Source: Cesiribacteraceae bacterium YIM B00369
Lineage (GTDB): Bacteria; Bacteroidota; Bacteroidia; Cytophagales; Cyclobacteriaceae
Length of the DNA stretch: 64,000 nucleotides
Direction of reading: 5' to 3'
Assembly (NCBI GenBank): GCA_017948555.1
Contig: JAFMYY010000026.1
Location: 335-64,334, forward strand
Every line of letters starts with the position of its first letter. The stretch's first letter is position 1. Below are positions 1 to 9,086 of this stretch, one piece after another. The notes under the pieces are model-generated. The model had not been told where the DNA came from. It ran no database searches and saw nothing but the letters and a program-made list of their open reading frames with translations. A program made the translations under genes and the position numbers.

Positions 1-30
1 CCTTGCATCAAACGATGTGAGGGTTTTTTT
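1..30 (+). terminator. Intrinsic terminator of a gene upstream of the window
   Basis: A 9-bp stem with a four-base loop (the arms include two G-T pairs) is followed at once by seven T residues at 24-30. It would end a plus-strand transcript arriving from outside the window and so separates that gene from the operon starting at 160. Confidence 0.6.
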
Positions 31-125
31 ATGCCCTGTATAAAATCTTTACCTGCTAACGATAATTTTTCCTGATAAAAAGAGTTAAATTAAGAAATCT
101 GCCATCAAAAATAAAGATGTTGTTT

Positions 126-153
126 TTGCCTTCATCCTTATTTTATATTTTTA
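126..153 (+). promoter_or_regulatory. Possible promoter of the six-gene operon
   Basis: TTG at 126-128, a 17-base spacer, then TATTTTTA at 146-153, one mismatch from the Bacteroidota -7 consensus TANNTTTG. The box ends only 6 bases before the ATG at 160, so the message would have almost no leader. The region is AT-rich, so a chance match is quite possible. Confidence 0.3.
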
Positions 154-159
154 CCCTTA

Positions 160-2166
160 ATGAGCTTCTTAAATCCCGCTTTCCTTTTCGGCCTGTTTGC
201 ATTGGCCATCCCTGTAATAATTCATCTTTTCCATTTCAGGAAAGCGCAAAAAGTATTATATTCTGATACCCGTTTTCTTCAATCTGTAAAAAAAGTAAGT
301 CAGGCTAAACTGAAGCTGAAGCATTATCTGATCCTTGCGGCAAGGCTTCTCTTTATTACCTTTCTTGTCCTGACCTTTGCCCAGCCGTTCATTCCGGCGG
401 AAAGGGGAGGTGAACAAGCGCAGTTAGTAGATATTTACCTGGATAACTCCTACAGTATGTCCAATCAGGTTGAAAGTAATATAAGCGGACTTGATGTTGC
501 TGTACAGGTAGCCAATGAAATTATTTCAGCCTATCCGGAAGGAACGAGATTCAGGCTCCTCGATAATAATTTTAAAAGCAACTCTCAATATTATGCATCA
601 AAAGGAGTAGTGTCTGACAGACTGACGGAGGCGACTTATAGTGCAGTAAGCCGGTCAGCAGGGGAGGTAATAAAAAGACTGGAGGTATTACCAGTGGACC
701 TGCAAAATCAAAGAAGGGAAATTTTTCTCCTGTCCGATTTTCAAAAACGATCGGGAATGGAAGAAGCCCTTGGTAATGGTTTTGATAGTACCTTCAATGC
801 CTATTTGGTGCCGGTCCGGTTTGAAGAAACCAAAAATGTATATGTTGATACTGTATTTCTTAAAAAGCCTGTAATTTTTTCTAACAGCGAAAATGTTGTT
901 TTTATTGAACTGGCTAACACCGGAGAGCAGGCTGTTGAGGAGATGCCGGTGAGTTTTTCTGTTAATGGAATGCAGGTTTCGAATACCTCAATAAGTATAC
1001 CGCCCCGGAGTAAAGAAAGGATCAGTTTTCAGTTAAACTTTAGTCTCCGGCCCTATAATGAATGCAGGATTGCCTTTGAAGAATATCCTGTTACTTTTGA
1101 TAACGAATTTTATTTTGGGATTCGTGAAGCCGGAAAGGTGCAGATTGTTGAAATAAAAGATGAGGCAGATAGAACTGCAGTGGAAAGAGTATATGCAGAC
1201 AGTAGTTATTTTAGTTTCCGGTCTTTCCGGCAGGGTAATATGGATTATGGAGCCATTCAGGATGCTGACCTGGTGGTTGTAAACGGAGTAGCCTCTCTGG
1301 ACGGGAATTTACAGTCAGCATTATTATCCTACAAAGAAAACGGAGGAAGTATATTCCTTATTCCGGGGAGTGAAGGTTTTCCTCAATCAGTTTCTCTTTT
1401 GGCATCCAACCTTACCCTTAGCCCTTCATCGGTAAGGGAAGCGGTACGGCTTGCCCCTGTTCCTAAGGAAAATCCTTTCTTCGATGATATTTTTGAAGGG
1501 GATCAGATTACTTTTGATATGCCACGCGCACAGGCACTGCAAAAATGGGCAGGGAGTGTGGAAAGTATTCTTGATCTGCAAACAGGAAATCCCTTTCTTG
1601 GCAGGAGTGGAGAAACCTATCTGCTGGCGGTTCCTTTAAAGGATGAATTTACCAGTTTTCACCAGCATGCCCTTTTTGTGCCGGTTATGTATAAAATCGC
1701 ATTCAACAGCCTTGAACTCTCCAACAGCCTTTATCAGACAACGGAAGAAAATTTTGTAAATGTGCAGATAGATAATCTGCAGCCGGATGTTGTTTACAAG
1801 CTCCGGAACGGAGATCAGGAAGTTATTCCTGACCAACGCATTACTGGCAGGACTCTAAGTATGGAAATCCCCTCTTATACCTTACAACCAGGTTTCTATG
1901 AGCTTACAGCTGATGGAGAAGTAATTAACCTGCTGGCCTTTAATCATAATCCTGAGGAATCGCAGCTGGATCAGCTCAGTGAGGAACAGTTAGTGGCCAT
2001 TGCAGATAGAACTGAAAGGGTGGAATTAGTGGAAGGAATAGAGTCAGGCAATGTAAAGGCAGGGATGGAACAGAAATTTAAAGGGCAGGCTTTGTGGAAG
2101 TGGGCCTTATTACTAGCTTTGTTGTCGCTTCTGGCGGAGGTTCTTTTAATCAGATTCTGGAAATGA
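160..2166 (+). CDS. BatA-domain membrane protein with von Willebrand A-like region
   Basis: 668 residues. The N-terminus (about 1-80) is the BatA-type double transmembrane domain, with a conserved opening (FLNPAFLFGLFALAIPVIIHLF) and a second helix ending in AQPFIP. A MIDAS-like DxSxS motif (D95, S97, S99) starts a vWA-like region, and one C-terminal helix (about 643-664) re-enters the membrane. Bacteroidota carry many stand-alone members of this family beside the Bat aerotolerance proteins, and their exact role is unsettled. The stop codon overlaps the start of the dihydroorotase-like gene (ATGA), so the two are probably translationally coupled. Confidence 0.85.
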   Translation: MSFLNPAFLFGLFALAIPVIIHLFHFRKAQKVLYSDTRFLQSVKKVSQAKLKLKHYLILAARLLFITFLVLTFAQPFIPAERGGEQAQLVDIYLDNSYSMSNQVESNISGLDVAVQVANEIISAYPEGTRFRLLDNNFKSNSQYYASKGVVSDRLTEATYSAVSRSAGEVIKRLEVLPVDLQNQRREIFLLSDFQKRSGMEEALGNGFDSTFNAYLVPVRFEETKNVYVDTVFLKKPVIFSNSENVVFIELANTGEQAVEEMPVSFSVNGMQVSNTSISIPPRSKERISFQLNFSLRPYNECRIAFEEYPVTFDNEFYFGIREAGKVQIVEIKDEADRTAVERVYADSSYFSFRSFRQGNMDYGAIQDADLVVVNGVASLDGNLQSALLSYKENGGSIFLIPGSEGFPQSVSLLASNLTLSPSSVREAVRLAPVPKENPFFDDIFEGDQITFDMPRAQALQKWAGSVESILDLQTGNPFLGRSGETYLLAVPLKDEFTSFHQHALFVPVMYKIAFNSLELSNSLYQTTEENFVNVQIDNLQPDVVYKLRNGDQEVIPDQRITGRTLSMEIPSYTLQPGFYELTADGEVINLLAFNHNPEESQLDQLSEEQLVAIADRTERVELVEGIESGNVKAGMEQKFKGQALWKWALLLALLSLLAEVLLIRFWK

Positions 2167-3449
2167 AGATCAAAATTTTAAATTCACGCATTATAGCGCC
2201 CGGCTTTGACAGGCAGGCAGAGTACCATTTACTGGTAGATAACGGAAAAATTCAAAAAATTTCTGAGCAGATAATTTCCACTGAAGCCGATATAGAGGTT
2301 GACGGAAGCGGCTGTTACCTTTCTGCCGGCTGGTGCGATATGCGGGCAAATTTTTGCGATCCCGGCCTTGAACATAAGGAAGACCTGGAAAGCGGAGCTA
2401 AAGCAGCTGCCGATGGCGGATTTACTGCAGTAGCTCTTTTACCTAATACACAGCCTGCACTGGACTCCAAAGAGAGCATCAGGTACATCAGGGGAGACAA
2501 CAGGGACCGGCTTACACAGCTGTATCCTATAGGAGCTGTAACTGTGGGAACAAAGGGGGATGACCTTGCTGAAATGATTGATCTCAGAAAAGCAGGGGCT
2601 ATTGCTTTTACTGATGGTACCCACCCTATTACCAATAGCGGCATTATTCTCAAGGCACTGCAATACCTGCAACAGTTTGATGGTTTGCTGATGAATTACC
2701 CTACGGAAACAAGCCTTGTCAAAGGAGGGCAGATGCACGAGGGTATTAACAGCACCATGTTAGGTATGAAAGGTATGCCTGTACTGGCTGAAGAAATGGC
2801 TATAGCAAGGGATCTTCGTCTGTTACGGTATGCAGGTGGGAAAATACATTTTAGTGGAATCTCTGCAGCATCAAGTGTGGAACTGATCAGGCAGGCAAAA
2901 GCCGAAGGACTGGCAGTAAGTTGTGATGTTGCGGTTGCCCAGCTGGTGTTTACTGATAATGACCTCCTTGATTTTGACACTAACTTTAAAGTAAATCCTC
3001 CCCTCCGCTCTGAGGCCGATCGCAAAGCATTGATTTCAGGTTTAACAGATGGCACCATTGATGCCATTGTATCGGACCACCAGCCCCAGGATACAGAAAG
3101 TAAAAAGCTGGAATTCGATCTGGCAGATTTTGGGATGATAAGCCTGCAAACTTTATTTTCAAGCCTTATTGGAATTGAAGAGCTGGATATTTCACTGATT
3201 GTGGAAAAAATTTCGAATTCACCTAAAAAAATACTGGGTTTGCCTGAAGTGAAAATAGAGGAGGGCGCTCCTGCTGATTTAACTTTGTTCTCACCGGTAC
3301 ATAAGTGGAGCTTTAAGGAAGAAAATAATTATTCGAAGGGTGTAAACTCTCCCTTCCTGAACAGGGAATTAAAGGGGAAAGCAGTAGGAGTAATCGCCAA
3401 CGGATTATTCCGTTTCGATGAATGTGTTATGGCAGGAACCAATGGATAA
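2163..3449 (+). CDS. Dihydroorotase-like amidohydrolase, probably inactive
   Basis: 428 residues from the ATG at 2163, which overlaps the upstream stop; a longer in-frame extension into the BatA gene is unlikely. The amidohydrolase fold of dihydroorotase is clear: PGLEHKEDLESGAKAAADGGFTAVALLPNT, then NFKVNPPLR, then a VSDHQPQ segment with Asp305 kept. The metal ligands are not kept. The HxH after the first strand is R61/N63 (DMRANF), the usual HIS segment reads FSGIS, and PHHL reads VAQL. Bacteroidota have a conserved group of such dihydroorotase homologues, often annotated pyrC. By analogy with inactive PyrC-like partners of aspartate transcarbamoylase it may be structural. That role is inference; the family assignment is firm. 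Confidence 0.85.
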   Translation: MKIKILNSRIIAPGFDRQAEYHLLVDNGKIQKISEQIISTEADIEVDGSGCYLSAGWCDMRANFCDPGLEHKEDLESGAKAAADGGFTAVALLPNTQPALDSKESIRYIRGDNRDRLTQLYPIGAVTVGTKGDDLAEMIDLRKAGAIAFTDGTHPITNSGIILKALQYLQQFDGLLMNYPTETSLVKGGQMHEGINSTMLGMKGMPVLAEEMAIARDLRLLRYAGGKIHFSGISAASSVELIRQAKAEGLAVSCDVAVAQLVFTDNDLLDFDTNFKVNPPLRSEADRKALISGLTDGTIDAIVSDHQPQDTESKKLEFDLADFGMISLQTLFSSLIGIEELDISLIVEKISNSPKKILGLPEVKIEEGAPADLTLFSPVHKWSFKEENNYSKGVNSPFLNRELKGKAVGVIANGLFRFDECVMAGTNG

Positions 3450-3963
3450 ATCCCAGCTGATAAAGGTTCCTCTTAAATACGGAGTGGCAGGAGGAATTCT
3501 GTGCATTGTATTGTTTCTTACTTTGTATCTGAGTGGCGAATATCCGCTTGAAATGACCTCCTATTTTATGAGTGGGGGCATTATTTTAATCATGCTCTTT
3601 TTCTGTATTAAAGAGTTAAGGGATTATAAATATGGAGGAAAACTACTGTATTGGCAGGGAATGTCGGCAGGCGCTGTATGTGTTTTTCTCATCGCGCTGT
3701 TGTCCGGCATTTTTGTATATGTTTATTCAGCACATATTGACAGTGGTTTCCTTGCCGATCATTCCAGACAGGTAACGGAGGCGCTGATGAACGATCCGCA
3801 GGGATGGGTGGAGCGTCACGGGCAGGAGCTTTATGATAAAATGTTGCGGGAAAGCAGGCAGCTTATTTCTCCTGTTGATTTAGGTTTTGATGATTTCCTG
3901 AAAAAGTTTTTAATTGGATTTTTTTTAACTACCGTTGTTGCTTTATTTTTTAAACGCTCATAA
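3442..3963 (+). CDS. DUF4199 family membrane protein (first copy)
   Basis: 173 residues from ATG 3442, which overlaps the preceding stop by 8 bases and has a purine-rich stretch about 6 bases upstream. An upstream start at 3418 is possible but lies inside the previous gene. The protein has about four hydrophobic helices (roughly 12-30, 38-55, 72-95 and 152-170) and a charged loop before the last helix. This is the DUF4199 pattern, a Bacteroidota family of unknown function. A second family member follows two bases later. Confidence 0.8.
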   Translation: MDKSQLIKVPLKYGVAGGILCIVLFLTLYLSGEYPLEMTSYFMSGGIILIMLFFCIKELRDYKYGGKLLYWQGMSAGAVCVFLIALLSGIFVYVYSAHIDSGFLADHSRQVTEALMNDPQGWVERHGQELYDKMLRESRQLISPVDLGFDDFLKKFLIGFFLTTVVALFFKRS

Positions 3964-3965
3964 AC

Positions 3966-4526
3966 ATGGAACAAGGCAGAACCTCATATAATGAAGAAGC
4001 CAGGGCGGTCGGGCAGCCAAATATCTGGGCTGTAGGTGCTAAAGGAGGGCTTTACACAGGTTTGATCCTGATAATCTTCAGTAAAATCCAGTTTCTTTTT
4101 GAAATATCCGGAGATAACCTGGCAAGCAGTATCTTTAATGTTATAAGTTTTGTAATAGGAATAGCCTTAACCCATAAGGCATTCAGGGATCAGGGTAATG
4201 GTTATATGAGCTACTCACAGGGGCTTGGGCTTGGTACCATTGTGGGCCTGGTAAGCGGGACTATGAATGCCCTGTTTCTTGTAGTTTATATATCATTGGT
4301 AGACGATACAATGATTAGCAGTCAGCTGGCAAAGGCACGGATAGAGTTTGAAAACCAAGGGCTGACAGATGCTCAGGTGGACCAGGCAATGTATTATTCT
4401 GAAATGATGGTTTCGCCTCCGGCATTATTTTTCCTTGCTGTTATTGGCAGTATTTTTTATGCATTTTTGCTGTCCCTTTTAATTTCAGCTTTTACTAAAA
4501 ATACAGATCCGGAACTTGAGTTTTAG
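3966..4526 (+). CDS. DUF4199 family membrane protein (second copy)
   Basis: 186 residues with a soluble N-terminal tail of about 20 residues, then four predicted membrane helices. A polar segment between helices 3 and 4 (ARIEFENQGLTDAQVDQAMYYSEMM) is typical of DUF4199. It starts 2 bases after the first DUF4199 gene and ends 1 base before the glycosyltransferase gene, so it belongs to the same operon. The sequence does not reveal what it does. Confidence 0.8.
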   Translation: MEQGRTSYNEEARAVGQPNIWAVGAKGGLYTGLILIIFSKIQFLFEISGDNLASSIFNVISFVIGIALTHKAFRDQGNGYMSYSQGLGLGTIVGLVSGTMNALFLVVYISLVDDTMISSQLAKARIEFENQGLTDAQVDQAMYYSEMMVSPPALFFLAVIGSIFYAFLLSLLISAFTKNTDPELEF

Positions 4527-4527
4527 T

Positions 4528-5511
4528 ATGGTTCATAAACAACCCGATATTTCAGTAATTGTACCTCTTTATAATGAGGAGGAATCATTGCCCGAGCTTT
4601 GTAGCTGGATAAGCAGGGTGATGAATGAAAATGCCTATTCTTATGAAGTCCTGCTTATAGATGATGGCAGTACGGATAATAGCTGGAAAGTAGTGGAACA
4701 ATTATTTTCAGGAAATCCATATATCAGGGGAATCCGGTTTAACCGGAATTACGGAAAATCTGCTGCCCTTAACACGGGCTTTAAAGCCTGTAAAGGCGGT
4801 GTGGTCATTACTATGGATGCCGATTTACAGGATAGTCCGGATGAGATACCGGGCTTGTTCAGGATGATTAAAGAAGATGGGTATGACCTGGTTTCGGGAT
4901 GGAAGAAAGAAAGATATGATCCGGTAAGCAAAACCATTCCTTCTAAATTTTTTAACTGGGTAACCCGCAAAATAAGCAATATAGAGCTGCATGATTTTAA
5001 TTGTGGCCTGAAGGCCTATTCCCGTGAAGTGGTTAAAAACATTAATATATATGGTGAAATGCACCGTTATATCCCTGTAATTGCAAAATGGCGGGGGTTC
5101 GACAGGATAGGAGAAAAGGTAGTTCAGCATAGGGCAAGAAAGTTTGGAGTTACAAAATTCGGATGGGAACGATTTATTACCGGTTTCCTGGATTTGTTGT
5201 CTATTACCTTTGTATCAAAATTTAAGCAGCGGCCCATGCACTTTTTTGGTTCGCTGGGTACGCTATCATTTGTAACAGGATTTTTGATAACCATATGGCT
5301 TATTGCAGAGAAAATACACCATATTTATAAAAACCGTCCGGCCCGCGATGTAACAGATCAGCCTCTTTTTTTTCTTGCCCTGGTAGCACTCATCATAGGA
5401 GTGCAGCTTTTCCTGGCCGGCTTTCTGGCAGAAATGATGGTGATGAATAATTCCAAAAAGAAGGAGTACCTCGTGATTGACCGGATAGGAATTGAAAAAA
5501 GGCATGCCTAA
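4528..5511 (+). CDS. Family 2 glycosyltransferase, polyprenyl-phosphate sugar transferase type
   Basis: 327 residues from ATG 4528; an upstream TTG at 4516 overlaps the previous gene and is less likely. The N-terminal GT-A domain has ISVIVPLYNEEESL, IDDGSTD and the nucleotide-sugar/metal motif DAD at 97-99, followed by DLQDSPDEIP and RNYGKSAALNTGF. Two C-terminal membrane helices (about 238-262 and 280-305) match the DPM1/GtrB/ArnC branch, which moves sugars onto a polyprenyl phosphate at the cytoplasmic face of the membrane. Donor and acceptor cannot be read from the sequence. It overlaps the next glycosyltransferase by 8 bases. Confidence 0.85.
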   Translation: MVHKQPDISVIVPLYNEEESLPELCSWISRVMNENAYSYEVLLIDDGSTDNSWKVVEQLFSGNPYIRGIRFNRNYGKSAALNTGFKACKGGVVITMDADLQDSPDEIPGLFRMIKEDGYDLVSGWKKERYDPVSKTIPSKFFNWVTRKISNIELHDFNCGLKAYSREVVKNINIYGEMHRYIPVIAKWRGFDRIGEKVVQHRARKFGVTKFGWERFITGFLDLLSITFVSKFKQRPMHFFGSLGTLSFVTGFLITIWLIAEKIHHIYKNRPARDVTDQPLFFLALVALIIGVQLFLAGFLAEMMVMNNSKKKEYLVIDRIGIEKRHA

Positions 5512-6478
5512 ATATTCTGTAATTGTACCTGTATATAACAGGCCGGGGGAGTTAAATGAACTGCTTGAGAGTCTTTCGCAGCAGACATTCAGGGATTTTG
5601 AAGTACTTATTATTGAAGACGGCTCTTTGAATAAAGCCGTGGAAATAGCTGAGAAGTGGAAAACATCTCTTGACCTTCACTATTTTTACAAAGAAAATAC
5701 AGGACAGGGTTTTAGCAGGAATTTTGGCTTCTCCAGGGCAAAAGGAGAGTACCTGCTGGTATTTGATTCAGACTGCCTGGTTCCTGAACATTATTTTGAG
5801 GCAGTTGAAAAGCACCTGCTAAAAGAGCCTCTCGATGCCTGGGGTGGTCCCGATAAGGCACATCCGGCATTTACTCCTTTGCAAAAGGCGATCAGCTATA
5901 GCATGACATCCCTGTTTACCACAGGAGGAATCCGTGGACGAAAAAAAAGACTTGGTGCATTTCATCCCCGCAGCTTTAATATGGGGATTTCCCGCAGGGT
6001 ATGGGAAAAAACCGGCGGATACATTATTACCAGGATGGGGGAGGATATTGAATTCAGTATCCGGATTATTGAGCAGGGATTCCGGACAGGATTGATTGAA
6101 GAGGCTTTTGTATACCACAAGCGCCGGACCAGCCTGAGCCAGTTTTATAAGCAGCTACACTTTTTCGGGAGGGCCAGAATCAATATTTCGCGTTTCTTTC
6201 CCGAAGAATTAAAACCTGTGCATGCCTTTCCTGCTGCTTTTGTGGCAGGCTTGTTCCTGTATTTACTGCTTCCTTTGCTGAGCTTAAAGCTTTTTTGCGT
6301 GGCAACTATTCTGCTGGTGTTCTACTTTCTCATGATCTTTGTCGATGCCACTCTGGAAAATCAAAGCCTGCGCGTAGGTACTTTAAGTGTGGCTGCCGCA
6401 TTTGTTCAGCTATGGGCCTACGGAACAGGTTTCTGGCAGGAACTGGTGAGGAAACTGAAGGAAGAAAAAAAACAGTGA
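5504..6478 (+). CDS. Family 2 glycosyltransferase with C-terminal membrane helices
   Basis: 324 residues from ATG 5504, which overlaps the preceding stop. The GT-A domain opens with YSVIVPVYNRPGELNELLESL, has IIEDGS and the metal motif DSDC (D88, D90), and continues with FNMGISRRVWEKTGGY and a GEDIEFSIRI segment, the usual acceptor-side motif. Two hydrophobic segments near 240-295 anchor it in the membrane. It is the last gene of the operon and meets the methyltransferase gene tail to tail. Substrates are unknown. Confidence 0.85.
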   Translation: MPKYSVIVPVYNRPGELNELLESLSQQTFRDFEVLIIEDGSLNKAVEIAEKWKTSLDLHYFYKENTGQGFSRNFGFSRAKGEYLLVFDSDCLVPEHYFEAVEKHLLKEPLDAWGGPDKAHPAFTPLQKAISYSMTSLFTTGGIRGRKKRLGAFHPRSFNMGISRRVWEKTGGYIITRMGEDIEFSIRIIEQGFRTGLIEEAFVYHKRRTSLSQFYKQLHFFGRARINISRFFPEELKPVHAFPAAFVAGLFLYLLLPLLSLKLFCVATILLVFYFLMIFVDATLENQSLRVGTLSVAAAFVQLWAYGTGFWQELVRKLKEEKKQ

Positions 6479-6505
6479 GTGGGTTTATATATTTGATTCC
6501 TGCTT

Positions 6506-7345
6506 TTAACTTTTTTTCTCTACAAAAAAGATTATCTCTTCTTCGGGCAGAGCATAACGTTTAACCTCATCTTCGGGCAATTCCTTTGTATAGCGGTTTT
6601 CCTGTACGCTGAAACCGGCTTTCCGGAGGCGGTCTGCATAATCCTTTCCGTAGAGGCGCACATGGTCATTCTGGCCAAATGCTTTTTCCCTTGCCGCCGG
6701 AGAGGTTATAGAAGGATCCTCAAATGTTTTTTCCGGCAGGGGGTGGAACAGCGGAATCTGAATAATTCCCCATCCGCCCGGCCGCAATACCCTGTAAAGC
6801 TCACGCATGGCCAGCGCATCATCTTTTACATGTTCCATTACGTGGTTACAAAAAGTAACGTCAAAACTGTTATCCCCGAATGGTATTCGGTGGATGTCCA
6901 TCTTTACTTTTGCCAGTGGAGATTCGATATCCGCTGTAATATATTCAAGGTTTGCCTGCTGCTCAAACCTGTGGATAAAGCAGATTTCAGGAGCCACATG
7001 GAGTACCTTTAAAGGTTTTGAAAAAAACTCAGTTTTTCGTTTTAAAAAGAGGTACATTAAGCGGTGCCGTTCAAGGGCAAGGCAGTTCGGGCAAAGTGCA
7101 TTTTCGCGGGCTTTTCTACCGTATGGCAGGAATTTACGAAAGTGATGAAGGCATACAGGACACTCCACCTTATTCCCCCGATAGAAAAAAGCCATACCTT
7201 TTACAATATGGTGGCTTACCAGCTGTAAGTAAGGGCGTGGTACTTTACGAATAACCAGGCTGATGACGCTTTTAATCATTTTACAAATATATTGAATTGA
7301 CAGGGCTATCCTATAAGTTTCCGGCAGCCTTTTTTTGCTTTTCAT
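6506..7345 (-). CDS. Class I SAM-dependent methyltransferase with N-terminal zinc ribbon
   Basis: 279 residues. An N-terminal CxxC...CxxC ribbon (C62, C65, C85, C88) precedes a methyltransferase type 11 fold. The SAM-binding strand is VLHVAPE (114-120), followed by the acidic residues of ITADIE, then FDVTFCNHVMEHVKDDALAMRELYRVLRPGG. The substrate is unknown; methyltransferases of this build occur in polysaccharide gene clusters, which fits the neighbouring glycosyltransferases. A second possible start is Met23 (7279), which agrees better with the usual length of the family. A TATATTTG box on the same strand at 7284-7291 lies between the two starts. Confidence 0.75.
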   Translation of the reverse strand: MKSKKRLPETYRIALSIQYICKMIKSVISLVIRKVPRPYLQLVSHHIVKGMAFFYRGNKVECPVCLHHFRKFLPYGRKARENALCPNCLALERHRLMYLFLKRKTEFFSKPLKVLHVAPEICFIHRFEQQANLEYITADIESPLAKVKMDIHRIPFGDNSFDVTFCNHVMEHVKDDALAMRELYRVLRPGGWGIIQIPLFHPLPEKTFEDPSITSPAAREKAFGQNDHVRLYGKDYADRLRKAGFSVQENRYTKELPEDEVKRYALPEEEIIFFVEKKS

Positions 7346-7718
7346 TGTAAGAAACTCAGGAATCCTCCGGCAGACTGCTGATACCGCTGAAACATTTAAA
7401 GGAAAGGAGGTTCATATTGCTGCCATATAAACGCTTATTTCAGGTTTAATTAAATATTTTAGCTGTATATTCGTTATTATAGTGAAATATTTTCAGGAAT
7501 TGGAAATAAATTATCGATGGTGATTATGCGGGATATTGCCGGAGTGTGGAATTTTTCCACAACCTTTTATGGCTTAAATTTTTCTCTTATCCTTTTTATT
7601 TACCAGTCATCCTAATACCCTTTGGTTTAGCCTGATCTTTCCCGTTTTTTAACGTTCCGGATGAAATCCTGAAGGGCATATTTTTCCATAACAAACAAGG
7701 CAGGACAATACATGATAG

Positions 7719-7748
7719 TTGTTCAGTTTCTGTTTTGTAATATAGTTG
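7719..7748 (+). promoter_or_regulatory. Probable promoter of the efflux operon
   Basis: TTG at 7719-7721, a 19-base spacer and TATAGTTG at 7741-7748 (one mismatch to TANNTTTG). This gives a leader of about 35 bases before the adaptor gene at 7788. The 442-base gap 7346-7787 holds no other gene I can support. Confidence 0.45.
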
Positions 7749-7787
7749 TATCGCCTTTTTTGTACACCCTCATAGTAAGTTAATCAA

Positions 7788-9086
7788 ATGAAAAAAAGAA
7801 AAACCTTAATAATAATATCTGTAGTTGTGCTGGCTGTAATAGGCTTGTTCATTTACTTTGGAAACAGCCAGTCCGACGACGGAGGAGATATTCTGGCAAC
7901 GGTTGAAAAGGGAGAATTTAAAGTAGTTATCTCTACGACAGGCGAACTGGAAGCAAAAAATTCTGTGGATGTAAAGGGCCCGGGCCGCCTGCGGCAGGCC
8001 AGACTCTGGCAGGTTACTATAGAGGATATTGTGGATGAAGGGACTACTGTGAAAAAAGGGGATTTTGTGGCCCGGCTGGATCCCTCGGAATTGGGTGACA
8101 GGATAACTGACCGTGAAAATGATCTGGAGCAAAGATTAACTGAGTATACCCAGGCTAAGCTCGATACTGCCTTAACGCTCAGGGATGCGCGCGATAATCT
8201 TATTAATTTGAAATTTGCAGTAGAGGAAAGGCAGCTTATTGTGGAGCAATCTCAGTATGAGCCGCCTGCTACAATAAAGCAAACAGAAATGGATCTGGAA
8301 AAGGCTAAAAGAACGTATAAGCAGGCTTTGGAAAACTATAAGTTACAGGAACAAAAGGCAGTCGCGCAGGTAAGAAGATCAGCGGCGAGACTTCAGGAAA
8401 GGCAACTGGAGGTAGATTTCCTTAAAGAGCTTGCCTCTCAGTTTACAATAACAGCACCCGAAGACGGTATGGTCATTTACAGAAGAGACGGTTCGGGGAA
8501 AAAAGTGGCAGAAGGATCCTCTATAAGTACCTGGGACCCTGTTGTGGCTACATTGCCCGACCTTACAAAAATGAGATCTGTTACTTATGTAAATGAGGTG
8601 GATATCCGCCAGATAAAGAGCGGCCAGAGAGTATTATTGGGACTGGATGCCTATCCTGAGAAAAGGCTTACAGGAGAAGTGATCAGTGTCGCAAATGTGG
8701 GGGAACAAAGGCCAAATTCAGATGCAAAAGTTTTTCAGGTGAATATTGATATTTTCGAATCTGATACCACTCTTCGCCCTGCCATGACTACGAGTAATGA
8801 AATTATTGCCCGCACTTTTAAAGATGTACTGCACGTTCCGCTGGAAGCTCTGCATAGCCAGGGCGACAGCGTTTCCTATGTATTCCTGCAAAAGGGCCTT
8901 GAAGTGAAGAAGCAGCAAATTGAAGTAGGGGTGGCTAATATGAACGAAATTATTGTGCGAAGGGGACTGAGTGAAGGAGACGAAGTGTATCTGACTATTC
9001 CGGAAAGAGCAAGAAATAAACCGATTGTTTTTCTGGAAAATACAGACGCTGCTGCTGAACCTGCTGTAACGGAGGTAGTGCAATGA
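7788..9086 (+). CDS. MacA-like periplasmic adaptor (HlyD family)
   Basis: 432 residues. One N-terminal signal anchor (about 6-25) is followed by a first barrel/lipoyl half (VEKGEFKVVISTTGELEAKNSVDVKGP), a long alpha-helical hairpin (about 100-210, rich in E, Q and K), the second lipoyl half (FTITAPEDGMVIYRRDGSGKKVAEGSSIS) and beta-barrel and membrane-proximal domains. It would bridge an inner-membrane transporter to a TolC-type outer-membrane channel. It overlaps the permease gene by ATGA, and the channel gene follows, so the three form a tripartite efflux operon. Confidence 0.88.
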   Translation: MKKRKTLIIISVVVLAVIGLFIYFGNSQSDDGGDILATVEKGEFKVVISTTGELEAKNSVDVKGPGRLRQARLWQVTIEDIVDEGTTVKKGDFVARLDPSELGDRITDRENDLEQRLTEYTQAKLDTALTLRDARDNLINLKFAVEERQLIVEQSQYEPPATIKQTEMDLEKAKRTYKQALENYKLQEQKAVAQVRRSAARLQERQLEVDFLKELASQFTITAPEDGMVIYRRDGSGKKVAEGSSISTWDPVVATLPDLTKMRSVTYVNEVDIRQIKSGQRVLLGLDAYPEKRLTGEVISVANVGEQRPNSDAKVFQVNIDIFESDTTLRPAMTTSNEIIARTFKDVLHVPLEALHSQGDSVSYVFLQKGLEVKKQQIEVGVANMNEIIVRRGLSEGDEVYLTIPERARNKPIVFLENTDAAAEPAVTEVVQ

